NCBI RefSeq assembly: GCF_000237925.1 | Contig: NC_031495.1 | Location: forward strand, 61,114,939 to 61,178,938 | DNA from: Schistosoma mansoni | Taxonomy: Eukaryota; Platyhelminthes; Trematoda; Strigeidida; Schistosomatidae | Reading direction: 5' to 3' | DNA: 64,000 nt | Shown here: positions 23,420 through 35,559 of the stretch, one piece after another | How the letters are laid out: the number at the start of each line of letters is the position of its first letter | Position numbering within the stretch: the stretch's first letter is position 1 | Notes under the pieces: model-generated | The model's database searches: none | What the model was told of the DNA's origin: nothing | Seen by the model: the letters and a program-made list of their open reading frames with translations, nothing else | Position numbers and translations under genes: made by a program

Positions 23420-23423
<4 letters not shown>

Positions 23424-23949
23424 ACATTGTATACAATACTATTTTAAATACAAATTTTGTCGTTAATTCATTATGATATAGGATGTTTATTCTTGAGGAA
23501 ATAGGATGTGTTGGTAGTTCAATTCACCTTAAAGCGTGATCCAAAGCCCGTTGGTAACCTGCATGAGGGACATTGCCTTTTGTACTTATTTCCGATTTCG
23601 AATTCGTATTTTTATAACGTAGTCTGTGTTAGAAATATTTACGACAAGGAAGATTCGTTAGTGTACAGAGGGGGTTTTATAAACTCCTTTTACAGCAGTG
23701 AGGAGGCGGAACTCTTAATATGTCAACCAAATTAGAGAGACAGCTACACTTTAAAACTGGATTTTCGTTACTGGGTCTGTTCCTCAGAATATCTGCGCTA
23801 CATGGTAATGAATATTAACAATAGGCTGAAACAGACACATCAAACAGTGTGACTTCATGATTTCCTGATACCTGTAACGTTTTCTCGCCTAGGGAACTAT
23901 CATTTTGTCAATTCATGTATGTACGAAATTGTAAACAGCCGTAACAGAA

Positions 23950-26460
23950 ATAATCGTAGTAAGGGTAGGTTTTCATAAACACCAAGTAATATATAAAGAT
24001 TGCATATAAGGATATTGTACAGGAAGAAAGATATACAGCAATTTTAATCTCACTGTTTAAGGGCACACTTAGGGTGTATACACCTACACCATTGTGATCA
24101 ATTCTGAGCCATGTCACACAGAGTCTCCAACCATTGGATACGATAGTCACGCAGACCCCAACCAAGTAGTCTGCATCTACCAACATGGCTCAGACCAGAA
24201 GTTAGTGACCTCAAGGACTGATGCCACGTTTTGATTTGGCCGCTCCTAACTTTCTTCCAATCGTTCCCAACACTAGTTAGCATTTCGCACAGTCGTAATC
24301 GGTGCTTGGGCATGCGTAATACATGACCCAACCATCCCAGTCGATGAAGATCCACAACCTGATCAAGTGATTTACCAGCATTCCCTAATACCCTGTGTCT
24401 AACCTCACTATTACTTACCTAGTGATTCCAGGAGATGCGAGCAATATTCCCAAGACATCTGTGGTCAGATACTAGTGACTTACGATTATCCTCTACTCTT
24501 GACGGCACATTTAGCAGCCGTAAAGTAGAACAGAACGAACTGCTGCGCAGTATACTCGTCCCTTAATTAATAGACAGACATCTCGCATTTGGAATAGATG
24601 ACAAGTTGGCAAAGGCCAAACGAGGTTTTCAAACCAGTGCAGAGACTTCGTCAGACACCAACCCATTAAGGCTGACCAGACTTTCTATTCTTAGTTTAGG
24701 TGTTGACGCAGACCAGTTCTGAAGCAACAACTTGCATTTAGGGGGGAAAGAAACGCATTCCAAACATCCTGGCACTGTTGCTCATAGCTACCAAAAGACT
24801 CTCCATTTATCAGCGTCCTCACCAAACAGGACTATCTCATCTGCGTATTTTAAGTCAGTAAGTGGAACTCCTGGAAGATCAATTCCTGAAAATTCAGCCG
24901 ACGAGAATGTTATTTCTAGCAGTAGGTCTATGGTGAAATTGAACAAAAATGGAGATAGTGGACAGCTTTGCCGGACACCACTTGAGGTTGGAAAATCAGA
25001 CGAAAGTTCACCATAAGCTCTCACTCGACTAGTGTTCGAGTAAAGAACCTTCACAAGGTTTATGTACTTCTGAGGTACACCTTCCAATGACAAACACTGC
25101 CACAGAACCTCTTGGTCTACAGAGTAAAATGCTGCTTTTAAGTAGAAAACTATCATTTTCGGACACCGATAAGCATGCCAGTGTCCTAGAATCTGTAGTC
25201 CATGCAGCCAAGACCAGGTCTGAAGCCAGTCTGATTTTCTCGTGTTTGCAGTTCACGAATCTTTGTTAGGCGCCCGATAATTAATGAGGCTAGTATTTTA
25301 GTTGGAATAATCCCTCGATGGTTAAAGGAGGATGACTTTGACCCACTTTTATATATTGGGACAATCAGAGATTGTGACCAGTCAGATGAGATTACGTCCA
25401 ACTCCCAGATTTTAGTTAAAATATTAGTCAACCTAATCGCTAAAATTGGACCACCATATTTAAAGACCTCTGGAGCCAATCCATCTGGACCAACTGCTCC
25501 TCCTCGTTTCAGATTAGCTATATCCTTTTGAACTTCAGCTAGAGTCGGGAAACCTACTTCAATGTTCTATTTAGGCTGTTTGGGAATGGTATTAGTTGTA
25601 GAAAAGCTGAAGGCCAGCTGGACTGCTCTTTAAACTGTTCCGCCCATCGTTCTAAACATCTGGACTGAGAGCTGATGATAGTTTCGCCTTTTTCCAAGAT
25701 TATTTCACTTACACTTGACTTCTTAATTCCAGTTTATTTATTGGTCTGTCTGGTGTTGCCTACAGCCGCCGCCTTTTCCATCTCTTTTGCTTTCGTTGCC
25801 CATCACTGCTTACGGTCGTTCCGTATACTTTTGGTTAACCTAGATCTGACTTGCTTTCTCTCTTCATCGTGTTCAGAGCCTGATGGGATGAGTTTACGAG
25901 AATCTATCAGTGCAATAGACTTGGAAGAAATCCACTGGTTTTTCGTGACCCTTTGTTTAAAATCATCAATAGGTGTCGCTGCTGTTTCCGAGCTGCCTTC
26001 CCAAGCAACATCTGGATCAGCTTCGTTTTCACAACTGCCTAAGTGTGAACTCAGTTGTTCCTGGGATCTACTTTTGGCTTTCTCGTCACTCAGTTCAATT
26101 CTAATGGGTCTTCTTAAATGTGATTTTTCTGCGTCCAGTGAGGCGCAAGCAAATGCGTGCTCGTATTGGAGCATGATCAGAGTCTAAATATGTACTCCAG
26201 AACGAGCGATAATCTTTTATCGAGCCTCTCCAACAATGACCGATGGCAATAGGGTCTATTTAAGTCCATCGTTGGTTTGATGCACGAGGTTGCCATGTTA
26301 AACGATATCTCTCCTTATGCTTAAAATTAGTGCTTGCTAAAAATAAACGATTGTCTGAACACGAATGCAGCAGACGATCACCATTATCTGTTCGCTTAGC
26401 CAGAATACTAGAAAAACGGAAAATCAGGGGAATCGGAGTGTATCTTTGGATAGATAGATA
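23950..26460 (-). mobile_element. LINE family B (RTE-like), 5'-truncated and decayed
   Basis: Read on the minus strand from about 26460. First comes the end of the endonuclease domain (FWSTYLDSDHAPI-like). A linker with a long open frame follows at 26174-25803. Reverse transcriptase pieces come next: ENQTGFRPGLGC, SSGVRQSCPLSPFLFNF and LKYADEIVLFGEDADK. The C-terminal HRLGWLGHVLRMPKHR block is at about 24350. Reading frames break several times. The catalytic YADD box reads YADE and RQGCP reads RQSCP. It fills the space between the two convergent host genes. It is an older relative of the near-identical copies at 43.9 and 49.7 kb. Confidence 0.8.
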
Positions 26461-26937
26461 GATGTTGACTTTCAGACTAATTTACCTCAAAATCATTAAA
26501 ACAAAAACTAGCTCAATTACAAGCCTAAAAAAGACAAAGGAAGCTCGTAGAAAAGTTCTCCTTGATTAAATCGAGTGCATACATCTACGTCACAACAGGT
26601 TTCCAAAGCAGGAAAAAACAATCGACAACTTAACCGAAATAAAATGTAAGACTATGGAAGCAAATAGGATCAAAATATTTACAGCAAAAGAAGCACACTT
26701 AATTCTCCTTACAAGCTACTGCCCTGAATGGTATTATTACTTTCAAACACGAACATCAGTCAATAAATTAACCAGTTGTCCAATCACTGTTCAGTAACTT
26801 TTAACCTTAGTATCGCCAGTATAAATAACACTTCACTTAATTGGCAACTAAGACGATGAAACTATATCTTCAATCCTTATACAATTTTTATGACCTACAG
26901 TGTTGAGTTGAATAATCTTGCTGCGTATGGAAAATCA

Positions 26938-27104
26938 TAAAATTAACAAAACATTCTTTGGAAATGTTAAACTCACAAAGTAAAGCTAACTACTAATTAC
27001 AAACTAAATACTTAAAAAAAAAACTTAAATAACAATTAAAGCAAGAAAATTATAAGATTTTGTTGGAAAAAAACACAAGTTACATAGATAAAATGATAAA
27101 GATC
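26938..27104. repeat. 167-bp duplicated segment (copy 1)
   Basis: Starts AAATTAACAAAACATTCTTT and ends AAAGATCCCTA. Almost identical to 29167-29335 in the same orientation. This copy lies about 490 bases beyond the FKBP8 stop codon, possibly in its 3' untranslated region. Confidence 0.8.
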
Positions 27105-27485
27105 CCTATAAAGTAATAATAATGATACCATGATAACGTACATTTGTAGTAATGTTTATTAGGAAAGCTTTTAAATGAATCAATCAATGTGCTTTTTTTA
27201 AAAAACAACCTATTACATATTAGTCTAGTATTTTAGTTTGTAATAATATAATGCACAGATTAAAGTCCTCTTCTAACCTATATACAAAAAATTTCCAGTA
27301 TTAACATTAAAGTTAGAAAAGAAAAAGATGAACTCTATAAATTGATCAATCAGCAAGACACCATGACAACTGTATCCACTGATTACATAAAAAAAAAAGA
27401 AGAAACAACAAATATGAACGTTTAAGGCGAAATGGTACGTTTATTTCAATTAACTTCAAGTTAAATACAACTTAGTTCGTTATTA

Positions 27486-27491
27486 TTTATT
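27486..27491 (-). terminator. Candidate polyadenylation signal of FKBP8
   Basis: TTTATT on the plus strand gives AATAAA on the minus strand about 100 bases after the FKBP8 stop. Other candidates may exist further on. Confidence 0.35.
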
Positions 27492-27590
27492 TACAAATGA
27501 GAACTAATGGATTTTATATTTCTTCTGATTATAATATACCCCGATCCAATAATGTAAAGATGGAATAAAATAGAAATAATTAAATAATTT

Positions 27591-28059
27591 CTATATATTG
27601 ATGTTCATAATGGCAGGTTGATAAATGTATGCAAAAAACCCAACCAGAACAGAGAGAATCGCCATGATACTCGTTACAATCACAGGACGAGAAGTCTGTA
27701 AACAATAAATAAACAACAACAGTAAGTATCCAACTCTTGCTTAAAATAATGAAGCATGTTAGTTAAAAATTGTTAAACTTTGATAACTAAATACATACAT
27801 GAGGAATGTAATCCTCTGTCAAAGCTTAAAAATAACTACCACTTTTGGACAATATCACAAATGGTTACCATCAATTCATAGAAGCCAACACATTTCTGTA
27901 CAAAGGAACAGAGCAAATATTCACAGGGGACTATATATACGTTAAAGTATAAGGCTGATATAGTGGGCAAGTCAGCAAATGAGAAAGCTAAGTTGTGTCA
28001 CTCAAAAGCTTCCTAATGACATGGACATTTTATTGGGCAAGAAAGTTTCGTTTATTAAG

Positions 28060-28117
<58 letters not shown>

Positions 28118-31100
28118 TTATGTGAGTGGATTGATTGAGCCTAATAAACCTCAACCTTCACTTCCAGTTTTCTCACTGATTGGGAACTTTCTTATGGATC
28201 AGTATCAGTATCAGTCTCGGAAACCGCGCGTCATAACAAAGTCTGATTAAACCAACTCATCAACCTATTGCATAAATTATAATCCAGATTTACTTACCAT
28301 CACCAGTTTAACTCTGGATGCAGCGGACAGTTTTATATTCTTATTTTGTTTAGTTTTCGGGAACCTACGGTTAACAGACCGTGACCAATGCTCTCGTTCT
28401 TTCTGTCGTACAGCTTGGGCACGAGCTAACTCAACACTAGCCATTTGTGAGCCTGGGGATATTGTTAGTACTTTCTGGAGGATTGGGATAGCATCATCTA
28501 CTTCGTTCATTTCCAAAAGAGCCTATTATAAGGGATGATAAAAAATATAAATCTGATACGTCTGTAATCACATTGAACGTATGATTAGTGCTCAACAAAA
28601 AATATAACTCATTTAGCAGCTATGTACTTAATAAATCAGGCTGATTAAAATCCATGAGTCTTGAAAAAATATCCAGTCAAAAGCATTATGAATTCAGATG
28701 ATTTATCTTTAAATATAATTTGATTGGCGATGAATCAAAAAGTATCGACACGAATCTGATCTATCAGTTGGTAGATATACTGTTACATAGATCGGTATGA
28801 TTATATTCAGACTTATAAGAGACTGATTTATCATTCATTGAGGGGTGATTTCGGTCCTTGCACTGACTATACTTGGTTTAACAATGAGAACGTAATTATA
28901 CTACCCGGTTAGGAGTGAAACTATTACAACAATAAAAGTGTAAACAAGTAGCTGAATATAAAACTGATGCGAGGAAGCGAGTACATAGTCCGCTAATGTG
29001 AGGATTTACAAGCACTAATAAGCAATTTATCTAACAAATACGCAGCGTTCACGAAATTTTTATTTTAGTAATTTCGAAGACAACTTTTGTTCACCCTAAG
29101 ATAATCACCACCTGTGACAATACAATTGTCCCATTTTCATTAATCAAAACGCCCCTAATCAGATTAACTTGGAAATTAACAAAACATTATTTGGAAATGT
29201 TAAACTCACAAAGTAAAGCTAACTACTAATTACAAACTAAATTCTTAAAAAAAACTTAAATAACAATTAAAGCAAGAAAATTATAAGACTTTGTTGGAAA
29301 AAACACAAGTTACATAGATAAAATGATAAAGATCCCTAATCACGCTCCGCTGGGATAGAGTGCAAAAACTACCTGAATAACTTAGTTTGAGTACCTATTG
29401 AACTAATTATCTGCTAGGGTCCCAGCTGAATCCATGACTCACTAAGTGATCAACAGTATTGGAATTTGTGTTGTAAATAAATAAGATACTAACTGACACA
29501 CAACCAAAGTGATAGTGTCCAACTAATATACTGGCTCTAATGAGCTTAACTGTCTGGAACAGCTGTACCATGAAGTCGTATGTCAAAAAAAGGAAAGTAG
29601 CTAATGTTGTCGAATTGGAAATGATATCGTGTCAAATTTTACGGCAGACTGTAAGCGGTTATTGCATTGAATATATTAACATCACAACATACTTGTGGAA
29701 TGATGCCACTAAGGTGTTTTTTCTGAAAAACGACTAGTATTTCAACTAATAAATTAAGTCAGAAAATAATGACCCTGAGATTCACATGTTCTTTTTTTAA
29801 CCTTCCCGACAGTTTTTTTTGAAAAGACAAAATTCCGAAAACTGACGTAAATACAAAGGGGAATGAGACAACAAAATCAGTGTTTCATATTCTTTTCTGA
29901 AGACTCAGTATTTTTGGATGGAGCCACGCAGTGTATCGAAAATTTTTTAAACGGAATAATTTGCATAAAATCCCCGAAATAAGTCAGTCAGTCAAAAACA
30001 ACGGACTATTCAGTATGTGCAATGATTCAAGTTAGTACAGCACACCAACATAACGACGAACTATCGGGATATATAGTACAGGAGTCGAAGTAGTAGTACT
30101 ATCTAATATAGTAAGAAGAACTACAGATACATAACAAGGTTCAAACGGAAAAAATATATTTACGAGACTAAAAGTCAGCAGTGACATTTCGAAACACAAG
30201 ATCTAGAGAAAAATACTGAATAACTCCGAATGATGTACAGTGAATACAAGGTGTCAAAATGACCGTACCTCAAAGAATTACAATCTATATTATAAAACCA
30301 TAAATATTAGCCTAGCAAATAAACAACACACAACTGACCTTTCCTTTCCTGAATAAAGCCTTAATATTTTGTGGATCGCTTTGCAAGACAGCATCACAAG
30401 ACATTATAGCGGCATCGTATGCTTCTACCTATACATATACAGAGAGAGAAAGAGGATAAGCACTAGTTAACAATGTTCTGAATAGACTAGAATAACACTA
30501 GAAACAGTGAAAGTCTGATATTTATATGCAATATATTAGCGATTAGGTGAAATTATTGCATATTCATTTTACGTGCCAAACACTATTTTGAGTAGTGAGT
30601 CCGAAAACATTCACCAGTTTATCTAATTTTGCTTCTTATACAAGAGATCGTCTTTTAAACGTATCATTAGTACAGTTTAAAATTTTACATATATTATTGG
30701 TGTTGAAGTATTTTAAAAATGCAACTTAGTGACTATACATTGTATTTTAGCTAGGACTACAACTCCCACATTGTCTACACCGATCGAACACTTCCTTAAT
30801 CCATCAAATAACACGAACAAAATCTGAAATGATTGGCGGTTATTTCTAAATTTACTGATGTGATTACCCAGAGTCTAATGCTGATTTAGGTGCAAAGGAT
30901 TATTCTATATTGGGGAAAACCCCAAAGCTCTGATACGGCAGAGGGTGGGGAGAGTCCACTCTCACCCTCAAAGCGCTCTCAGATGACCTCCCGTATACAG
31001 CCACTGTCAGAGAAGTCCTACTCACTGCCTACACGCGCGTCTTGTTTACGATTGAGGACGAAAAGCGAATGTCCGGCGCGTTAACCAGGTTGGTGGATAT

Positions 31101-34100
31101 GAAGGATTAATTTAAGGGAGTTGGAAAACCCTGATTCCAAACTAATGGTGCACATGAGCTCCAGAATCCTTAAAGAATAAATGGCGTATGAACCTATTGT
31201 TGGCCGCCGGTTACCATGGGACCGAATCTCTTAACGTTGCCCTACTGCCTTGTGGATTAGACCTTTAGGTCAAAGGCTCAGAGTGTGGCCCTTCAAGAAA
31301 ACTACCTGTTTCGGTTTGGGCGCCAGGGCAGTACTCCAGCCCTTACACAAATCGAATGACGGAGCGTGGCGCATATATATTTGATGCCTCGTTGTACCGA
31401 TGTTTATGTTTAAATAATAAATAATAATACAGTCAGGAATAGCTAAAACTGAGGCAAAGATGACCAACCATAATTATTTCTACACATATGTGCTTAATAT
31501 GAATCCAATGAAATATATGGCCAGATGTTGGCAACAGAAGTTGATGCACTAGGCTGCTGACCAAGTTGGTCGATTTACACAGAGCCAGTATTTGAAATAG
31601 ATTGGTTAAAATACTCAATCATGGCCACACCAAAGAAGATGAATATTGATGTTCTGTGCAGCTGGTAAACAGAGATTCAGGACTTTATGTATCATCACTT
31701 TGGAGCACAATCATTATTCTAATGGTTTTCAGTGAAAATCTGCAAAAGCGAAAATCTCTTATATATAATTATTTTACTCTTAAACTTTAACATGACTCAA
31801 ATTCCAAGTAGGCCATCGAAATGCCAGTCAGTCAGTCAAAGATCAGGAATAACGTTTCGTGTACTCGAATCGTTTGCCCTAGCGGTGCGAGGTGATAAAA
31901 GGGCGTGAGAAGGGTTAGTCGACGAGACAAGAGAGTTATTAGGAGGTGTAGGAAGGATTTGAATGTGACCAACTTGGTCTCGTGTGCAGTTACTGGTATG
32001 AGGGCTAATATCACTTCCCGGCTGCCCACACCGTGGAAGAGTATTTCTTGAGGGACCTGAAAAGGAAGTTTGATTAATGTTGGTCTTAACGACCTGGGAA
32101 CGTGACCGCAGTGCCCAAGGGACAACTGCTTGAGGCCGGTCACGCAAGGCCTTATTGTGGGGGATTTTTAGCGTGTTAGCTCCGTTCTTTAAAGGACCTT
32201 ACCGCCAGAGACGGAAATCCGTGGGATAAGGCGAGGTGTGCATCTTTAGGGTCGACCTTTTCTAACCCCACCCCTCCTTGTGAGAAGTCAGCATCTCTGT
32301 TATGCTGGTTGTCTGAAGGAAACACCTTACTACCATCACACCTCTGTACAGTCGGCAGTACGACTTCGCCTTTGGACCATCTAAATGAGTTTCATATCAA
32401 CCGTTATTTATGAACACGGGAAGTGCTTGAAAAAATGAGACCTGGTGAGCCGATAATATTGATCTGATCATGAAAAGACAGTTCCATTCACCCATCAAGT
32501 TTAAGAGCATCGAAGATCTCGAGTTCGTATCTTAATGACCACACAAACCACTGGTTTTATCGACGACGGTTCAAAGTCAAAATACATAATGTAACTGGCA
32601 TAACACTTGTCTACTACTAACAACAGAAATAAGACTTCCCAAACTACTCCACAATATTACAAATAAGACGCAATTATCAGGGTTTTTTATCAGAACCAAT
32701 TAGAAATCAGAAGTAAGAATATAATCATTTGGTGTACGGTTTAACGAAATTTTAAAAATCAGCTCCCGGTGAAATGTTGTAAGTTTGGGCAAAATATATA
32801 CAAAGTGGATTGGTGAAGAAATGATACTTAATTGATTACTTATTCATATACTTTACCTTTAACTGAGCAGCTGCGAGATTATTTTCTAATTTCAACTTTG
32901 CATCATTAATAAGCTCTGCTGAACAGTCGGTTTCCGGAAATTTCTCTTCTGAAGACCGGGTAGGAATCACAGGAGGCAATTGTAAAATTTTCAATGCTTT
33001 GTTATAGCTGTCGATAGCGAATGCAAATTCTTCTCTCCTGGTTTAAAGATATTATTTTGTTTGATTTTACCTACCTGTAGTAATAGTTGCCTCTGTCTTT
33101 CTTCTGATTAGCAACTGCAAGTCTTTCCGAATTCGACATACTAGCATAACAAGGAGGGTCATCAACTTTTAAAACTTCAATGCGATAAGTTAACTTTGCC
33201 CCTGATGGGATACCAGGATCCCTAAGAAAATTGAGAAGTATCTAAAGTTGATGAGTACCTCTAACTGCCAAAACTGCATCTATTACATTTATTTTTTAAA
33301 TAAAAACCCAAGCTTTAAGGCTAATAAAAATTCGATATAAAGCTTTTAACAAGAAACTTACTTGGAAGTACATCATGATGCTAACGCTCAGTTAACAGTT
33401 GACACTTTAACTTGATAATTATGGTTTATTTATAGCAGTCCTCTAGTCAAAGTATACTAACTGGAACGTGTATTAATTAGGATTGTCATTTTAAGGTTGA
33501 CTGGGTAGTGGTATGATCACAGGTACTATCACAATGCAATCTGCTGCAGAAACAGGGATGGTGGCAGCAAGGTATTCCTCTCCAGTCTTTACAACATTTG
33601 GTTCCCATTTCGATGAGGGGTAAGTAAATTATGACCTTAAGACTACTGCACCCTACCTTAATCTACATCCAACTGTTGTTCTGAACAGTTTCCCAAGGGC
33701 TGAACAACCCCTTAAAATTATCATTACAATGAAAAGCCGTGAGTAAAGACTTGGGCGGATATTTTCTCGGTTTGTGCTGCAGAGAACCATAAATCTAATT
33801 CCTAACCCTAACCATCAATTGTGAGTCATGATCCTTATTCTTCACCTTGCTTTATAACCCTCATCTAGCCCTGATGAGTAGGTGGACATTCTCAAGGTCC
33901 CGCACTGTTTACTCACTCTCCAAAGTAGTTCTCAAATTTCCCTCATGGTACTTGTTCTCCATCGAACTCATGTAAGTATTTAGCCTTAGATAGAGTCTAC
34001 AACCCACTTTGGTCTGCATTCACAAACGACCCGACTCCAAGGGTAGTTCAGATCAGAACTGTCGCATTTGATTTCTACCCCCACGGGCCTTTCACTCTCT

Positions 34101-35185
34101 TTGAACCAAAATAGGGAGCTGTACTCATTGCTGGACTTGGGGCAGAGCAGTAATGCCTGAAGCCAGCCTAAACACTACATTGTCTCACGATCAATTAACC
34201 GCAGGCTTCGGTGTTTGGCTAACCCCTGTTCACTCGCAGTTACTAAGGGGATCCTTGTCACTTAAGCGTCGCTCAAAAGTCGTCCATAAATTATAGTCTC
34301 ACACTCAAAACTTCAGTTTGACTCTTAATATATAGTCCTAACCTTTTTGTATCATAGATATCACCTGATGACGAAAACTATGGGATGATAACCCTAATTC
34401 ATGACACCAACCCAACTCCTGGTATGTATACGCGTAAACTGGTTTTTTTTCTTCATTAGGGACAATTTGACTTTTGAGGGTTGTTGCTCCACTGTTAGCC
34501 CATTATTTTGGATCATTAACCATTACAACTAAACAGCGTCCCCTGAGTGGTTAATAAGTCGCCCAAGGTCGTCAGTATTTTATACTTACATAACACTTGA
34601 GAAAATTCAGAACCTCAAACATTACAGCATGGAGCGATTTCGGAACAAATCTTGTAGGAGAGTTATTTCTCACAACCTACCGTCCACGAGATCCATAAGC
34701 GAACCGGGAGTCAGTTGTCATTTCGAATATCTCTTTGTGCTCAGCCAGTGGAATAGAGAGGTCAAATGCTGTTCAAAATCCTTAGTTTAAAAATACTCTC
34801 TTACCATGTATTATATCACCATCACCAAGGACCATTTTCACATCTTCGACGTCGTCAACAAGCGTTCCATCTTCCAGCCAACATTTGTAATTTACAACGA
34901 CAGAATCACCATGACTGGGACGAGTTTCCCCACCGAGACCTTTTTTCAAAGTCTAGAGAAAAGTTATTGATTAATTAAGTTTGCCTTTTTAATGATGAGA
35001 CCATTCCCTAAAACATCGATAGTCTCCCCACTACTAGCATCAACATCTTGATCAGGTGACTCCGGTAATTTAACACCGTCCGTGGATTTACTTGTGCTGC
35101 CTTCTGTGGCTAGTTTTTCAGAAGACTGTTGCACATTGGAACTTTTCAACTGGTGGTCATACTTTTGACCTTTCTTGCGACCCAT
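27591..35185 (-). CDS. FKBP8: FKBP8-like immunophilin with TPRs and C-terminal anchor
   Basis: Eight exons join in phase: 35185-34985, 34952-34805, 34768-34681, 33221-33075, 33037-32857, 30428-30339, 28522-28298 and 27695-27591, giving about 394 aa (human FKBP8 is of similar size). Residues 55-67 hold the family lead-in [12 protein letters not shown]. An FKBP domain spans about 68-170, with [20 protein letters not shown] near its end. A TPR region spans about 180-345 ([30 protein letters not shown] helices), and a hydrophobic anchor lies at about 363-388 ([20 protein letters not shown]). In this family the anchor places the protein on mitochondrial and ER membranes, where it acts as a chaperone. 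The Trp of the FKBP12 active site is Phe here (AFDLSIPL) and the FD pair is absent, so isomerase activity is probably weak, as for human FKBP8. Start chosen at MGRKKGQK; an in-frame Met at 35233 is possible. Introns of 32, 36 and 37 bases sit in the 5' half. Confidence 0.88.
28061..28115. repeat. (TA)n microsatellite
   Basis: About 27 TA units in the last FKBP8 intron (27696-28297). Confidence 0.95.
28523..30338 (-). other. FKBP8 intron 6
   Basis: 1.8-kb intron holding a near-identical 167-bp copy of downstream sequence (29167-29335). A GTCAGTCAGTCA stretch at about 29984 resembles LINE tails. Otherwise nothing recognised; the open frame at 29540-29737 looks like chance. Confidence 0.5.
29167..29335. 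repeat. 167-bp duplicated segment (copy 2)
   Basis: Differs from 26938-27104 at only a few bases and in homopolymer lengths. It lies in FKBP8 intron 6 while copy 1 is downstream of the gene. No target-site duplication or tail is visible at its edges. Confidence 0.8.
30920..31430 (+). mobile_element. Mini-LINE: LINE 5' region fused to LINE 3' tail
   Basis: Starts CCCCAAAGCTCTGATACGGC and follows the same sequence as the minus-strand copy at 14925-15455 to the tail (GTGGCGCATATATATTTG ... TAAATAATAAATAAT). Both copies jump from the 5' region to the tail at the same place, next to CACAAATC(A/G)AATGA. Inserted in FKBP8 intron 5. Confidence 0.7.
31825..32400 (-). mobile_element. LINE-type repeat with short open frame and (GACT)n tail
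   Basis: On the minus strand: a GC-richer leader (CACGGATTTCCGTCTCTGG near 32200), then an open frame 32147-31836 of 103 codons. That frame ends [10 protein letters not shown] and is followed directly by TTTGACTGACTGACTGGC. The frame is Pro/Ser/Arg-rich with [13 protein letters not shown] inside, and I recall such segments from schistosome retroelement 5' regions. The tail resembles LINE family B tails. It may be a non-autonomous or truncated element; the family is uncertain. Confidence 0.5.
33222..34680 (-). other. FKBP8 intron 3
   Basis: 1.46-kb intron, the first long one in the gene. It contains a 28S rRNA pseudogene (33850-34262). The flanking 33500-33840 and 34262-34600 are unusually GC-rich for this window and look like repeat sequence I cannot name; one TAACCCTAACC stretch lies at 33803. 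Confidence 0.55.
33850..34262 (-). pseudogene. 28S rRNA pseudogene, 5' portion
   Basis: Read on the minus strand it follows the 5' part of large-subunit rRNA in order. It starts at GACAAGGAT(C)CCCTTAG and TAACTGCGAGTGAACAGGG, then CACCGAAGCCTGCGGTT and GTGAAAGGCCCGTGGGG. CCTTGGAGTCGGGTCGTTTG, TCTAAGGCTAAATACTTAC and GAACAAGTACCATGAGGG follow, ending after GAGTAAACAGTGCGGGACC. It covers the D1 region and the start of D2. Many substitutions at positions that are normally invariant show it is dead and old. It sits in an FKBP8 intron. Confidence 0.85.
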
Positions 35186-35239
35186 ACGTTGGGCAACCTT
35201 TAAGACAAGCGCCCACAAAGTTTCAAACCTCAAACTTTG

Positions 35240-35555
35240 CGTAGCGGAAATAATGAACAGTTTGTTTCTTGAGACCTGTGTATGATAAATAATAATTCAT
35301 TCTTGTCCCTTAAAAGTGAGATGAGAGCAACGCTCTGGCTGGATTTGAAGAGCAAGGATATTTTGGGGAAGACACTAAATTTTGCTACGATCTCAGGTTA
35401 TGTACCTCTGCCATATTTATCATTCCAAAGTCTCGATTGAAAGCCTGTAACCATTGTCTTTAGTAATGATTCGGTCCTTAGGAAACTTTGGTTATTTATT
35501 TTTGATGTTTCCTTCTTGGTACCGTAGCGGGAAATAAATAGTTCTGTAAGCCTTT
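35240..35555. other. Sequence upstream of FKBP8
   Basis: No promoter motif can be supported. The FKBP8 promoter or first untranslated exon would be expected here or beyond the LTR fossil. Confidence 0.4.
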
Positions 35556-35559
35556 TGTA

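Larger units (their letters stand above)
30429..32856 (-). other. FKBP8 intron 5
   Basis: 2.4-kb intron carrying the mini-LINE (30920-31430) and another LINE-type block (31825-32400). The remainder is unrecognised. Confidence 0.55.

Noticed and set aside
25675-26187. 170-codon + strand open frame.
   Set aside because: It is antisense to the family B LINE linker region, which fits the LINE order on the minus strand.
33798-33815. Telomere-like TAACCCTAACC.
   Set aside because: Only about two units, inside repeat sequence in an intron.
33898-33935. CCTGATGAGTAGGTGG as a hammerhead.
   Set aside because: There is no GAAA at the right distance and no stem II.
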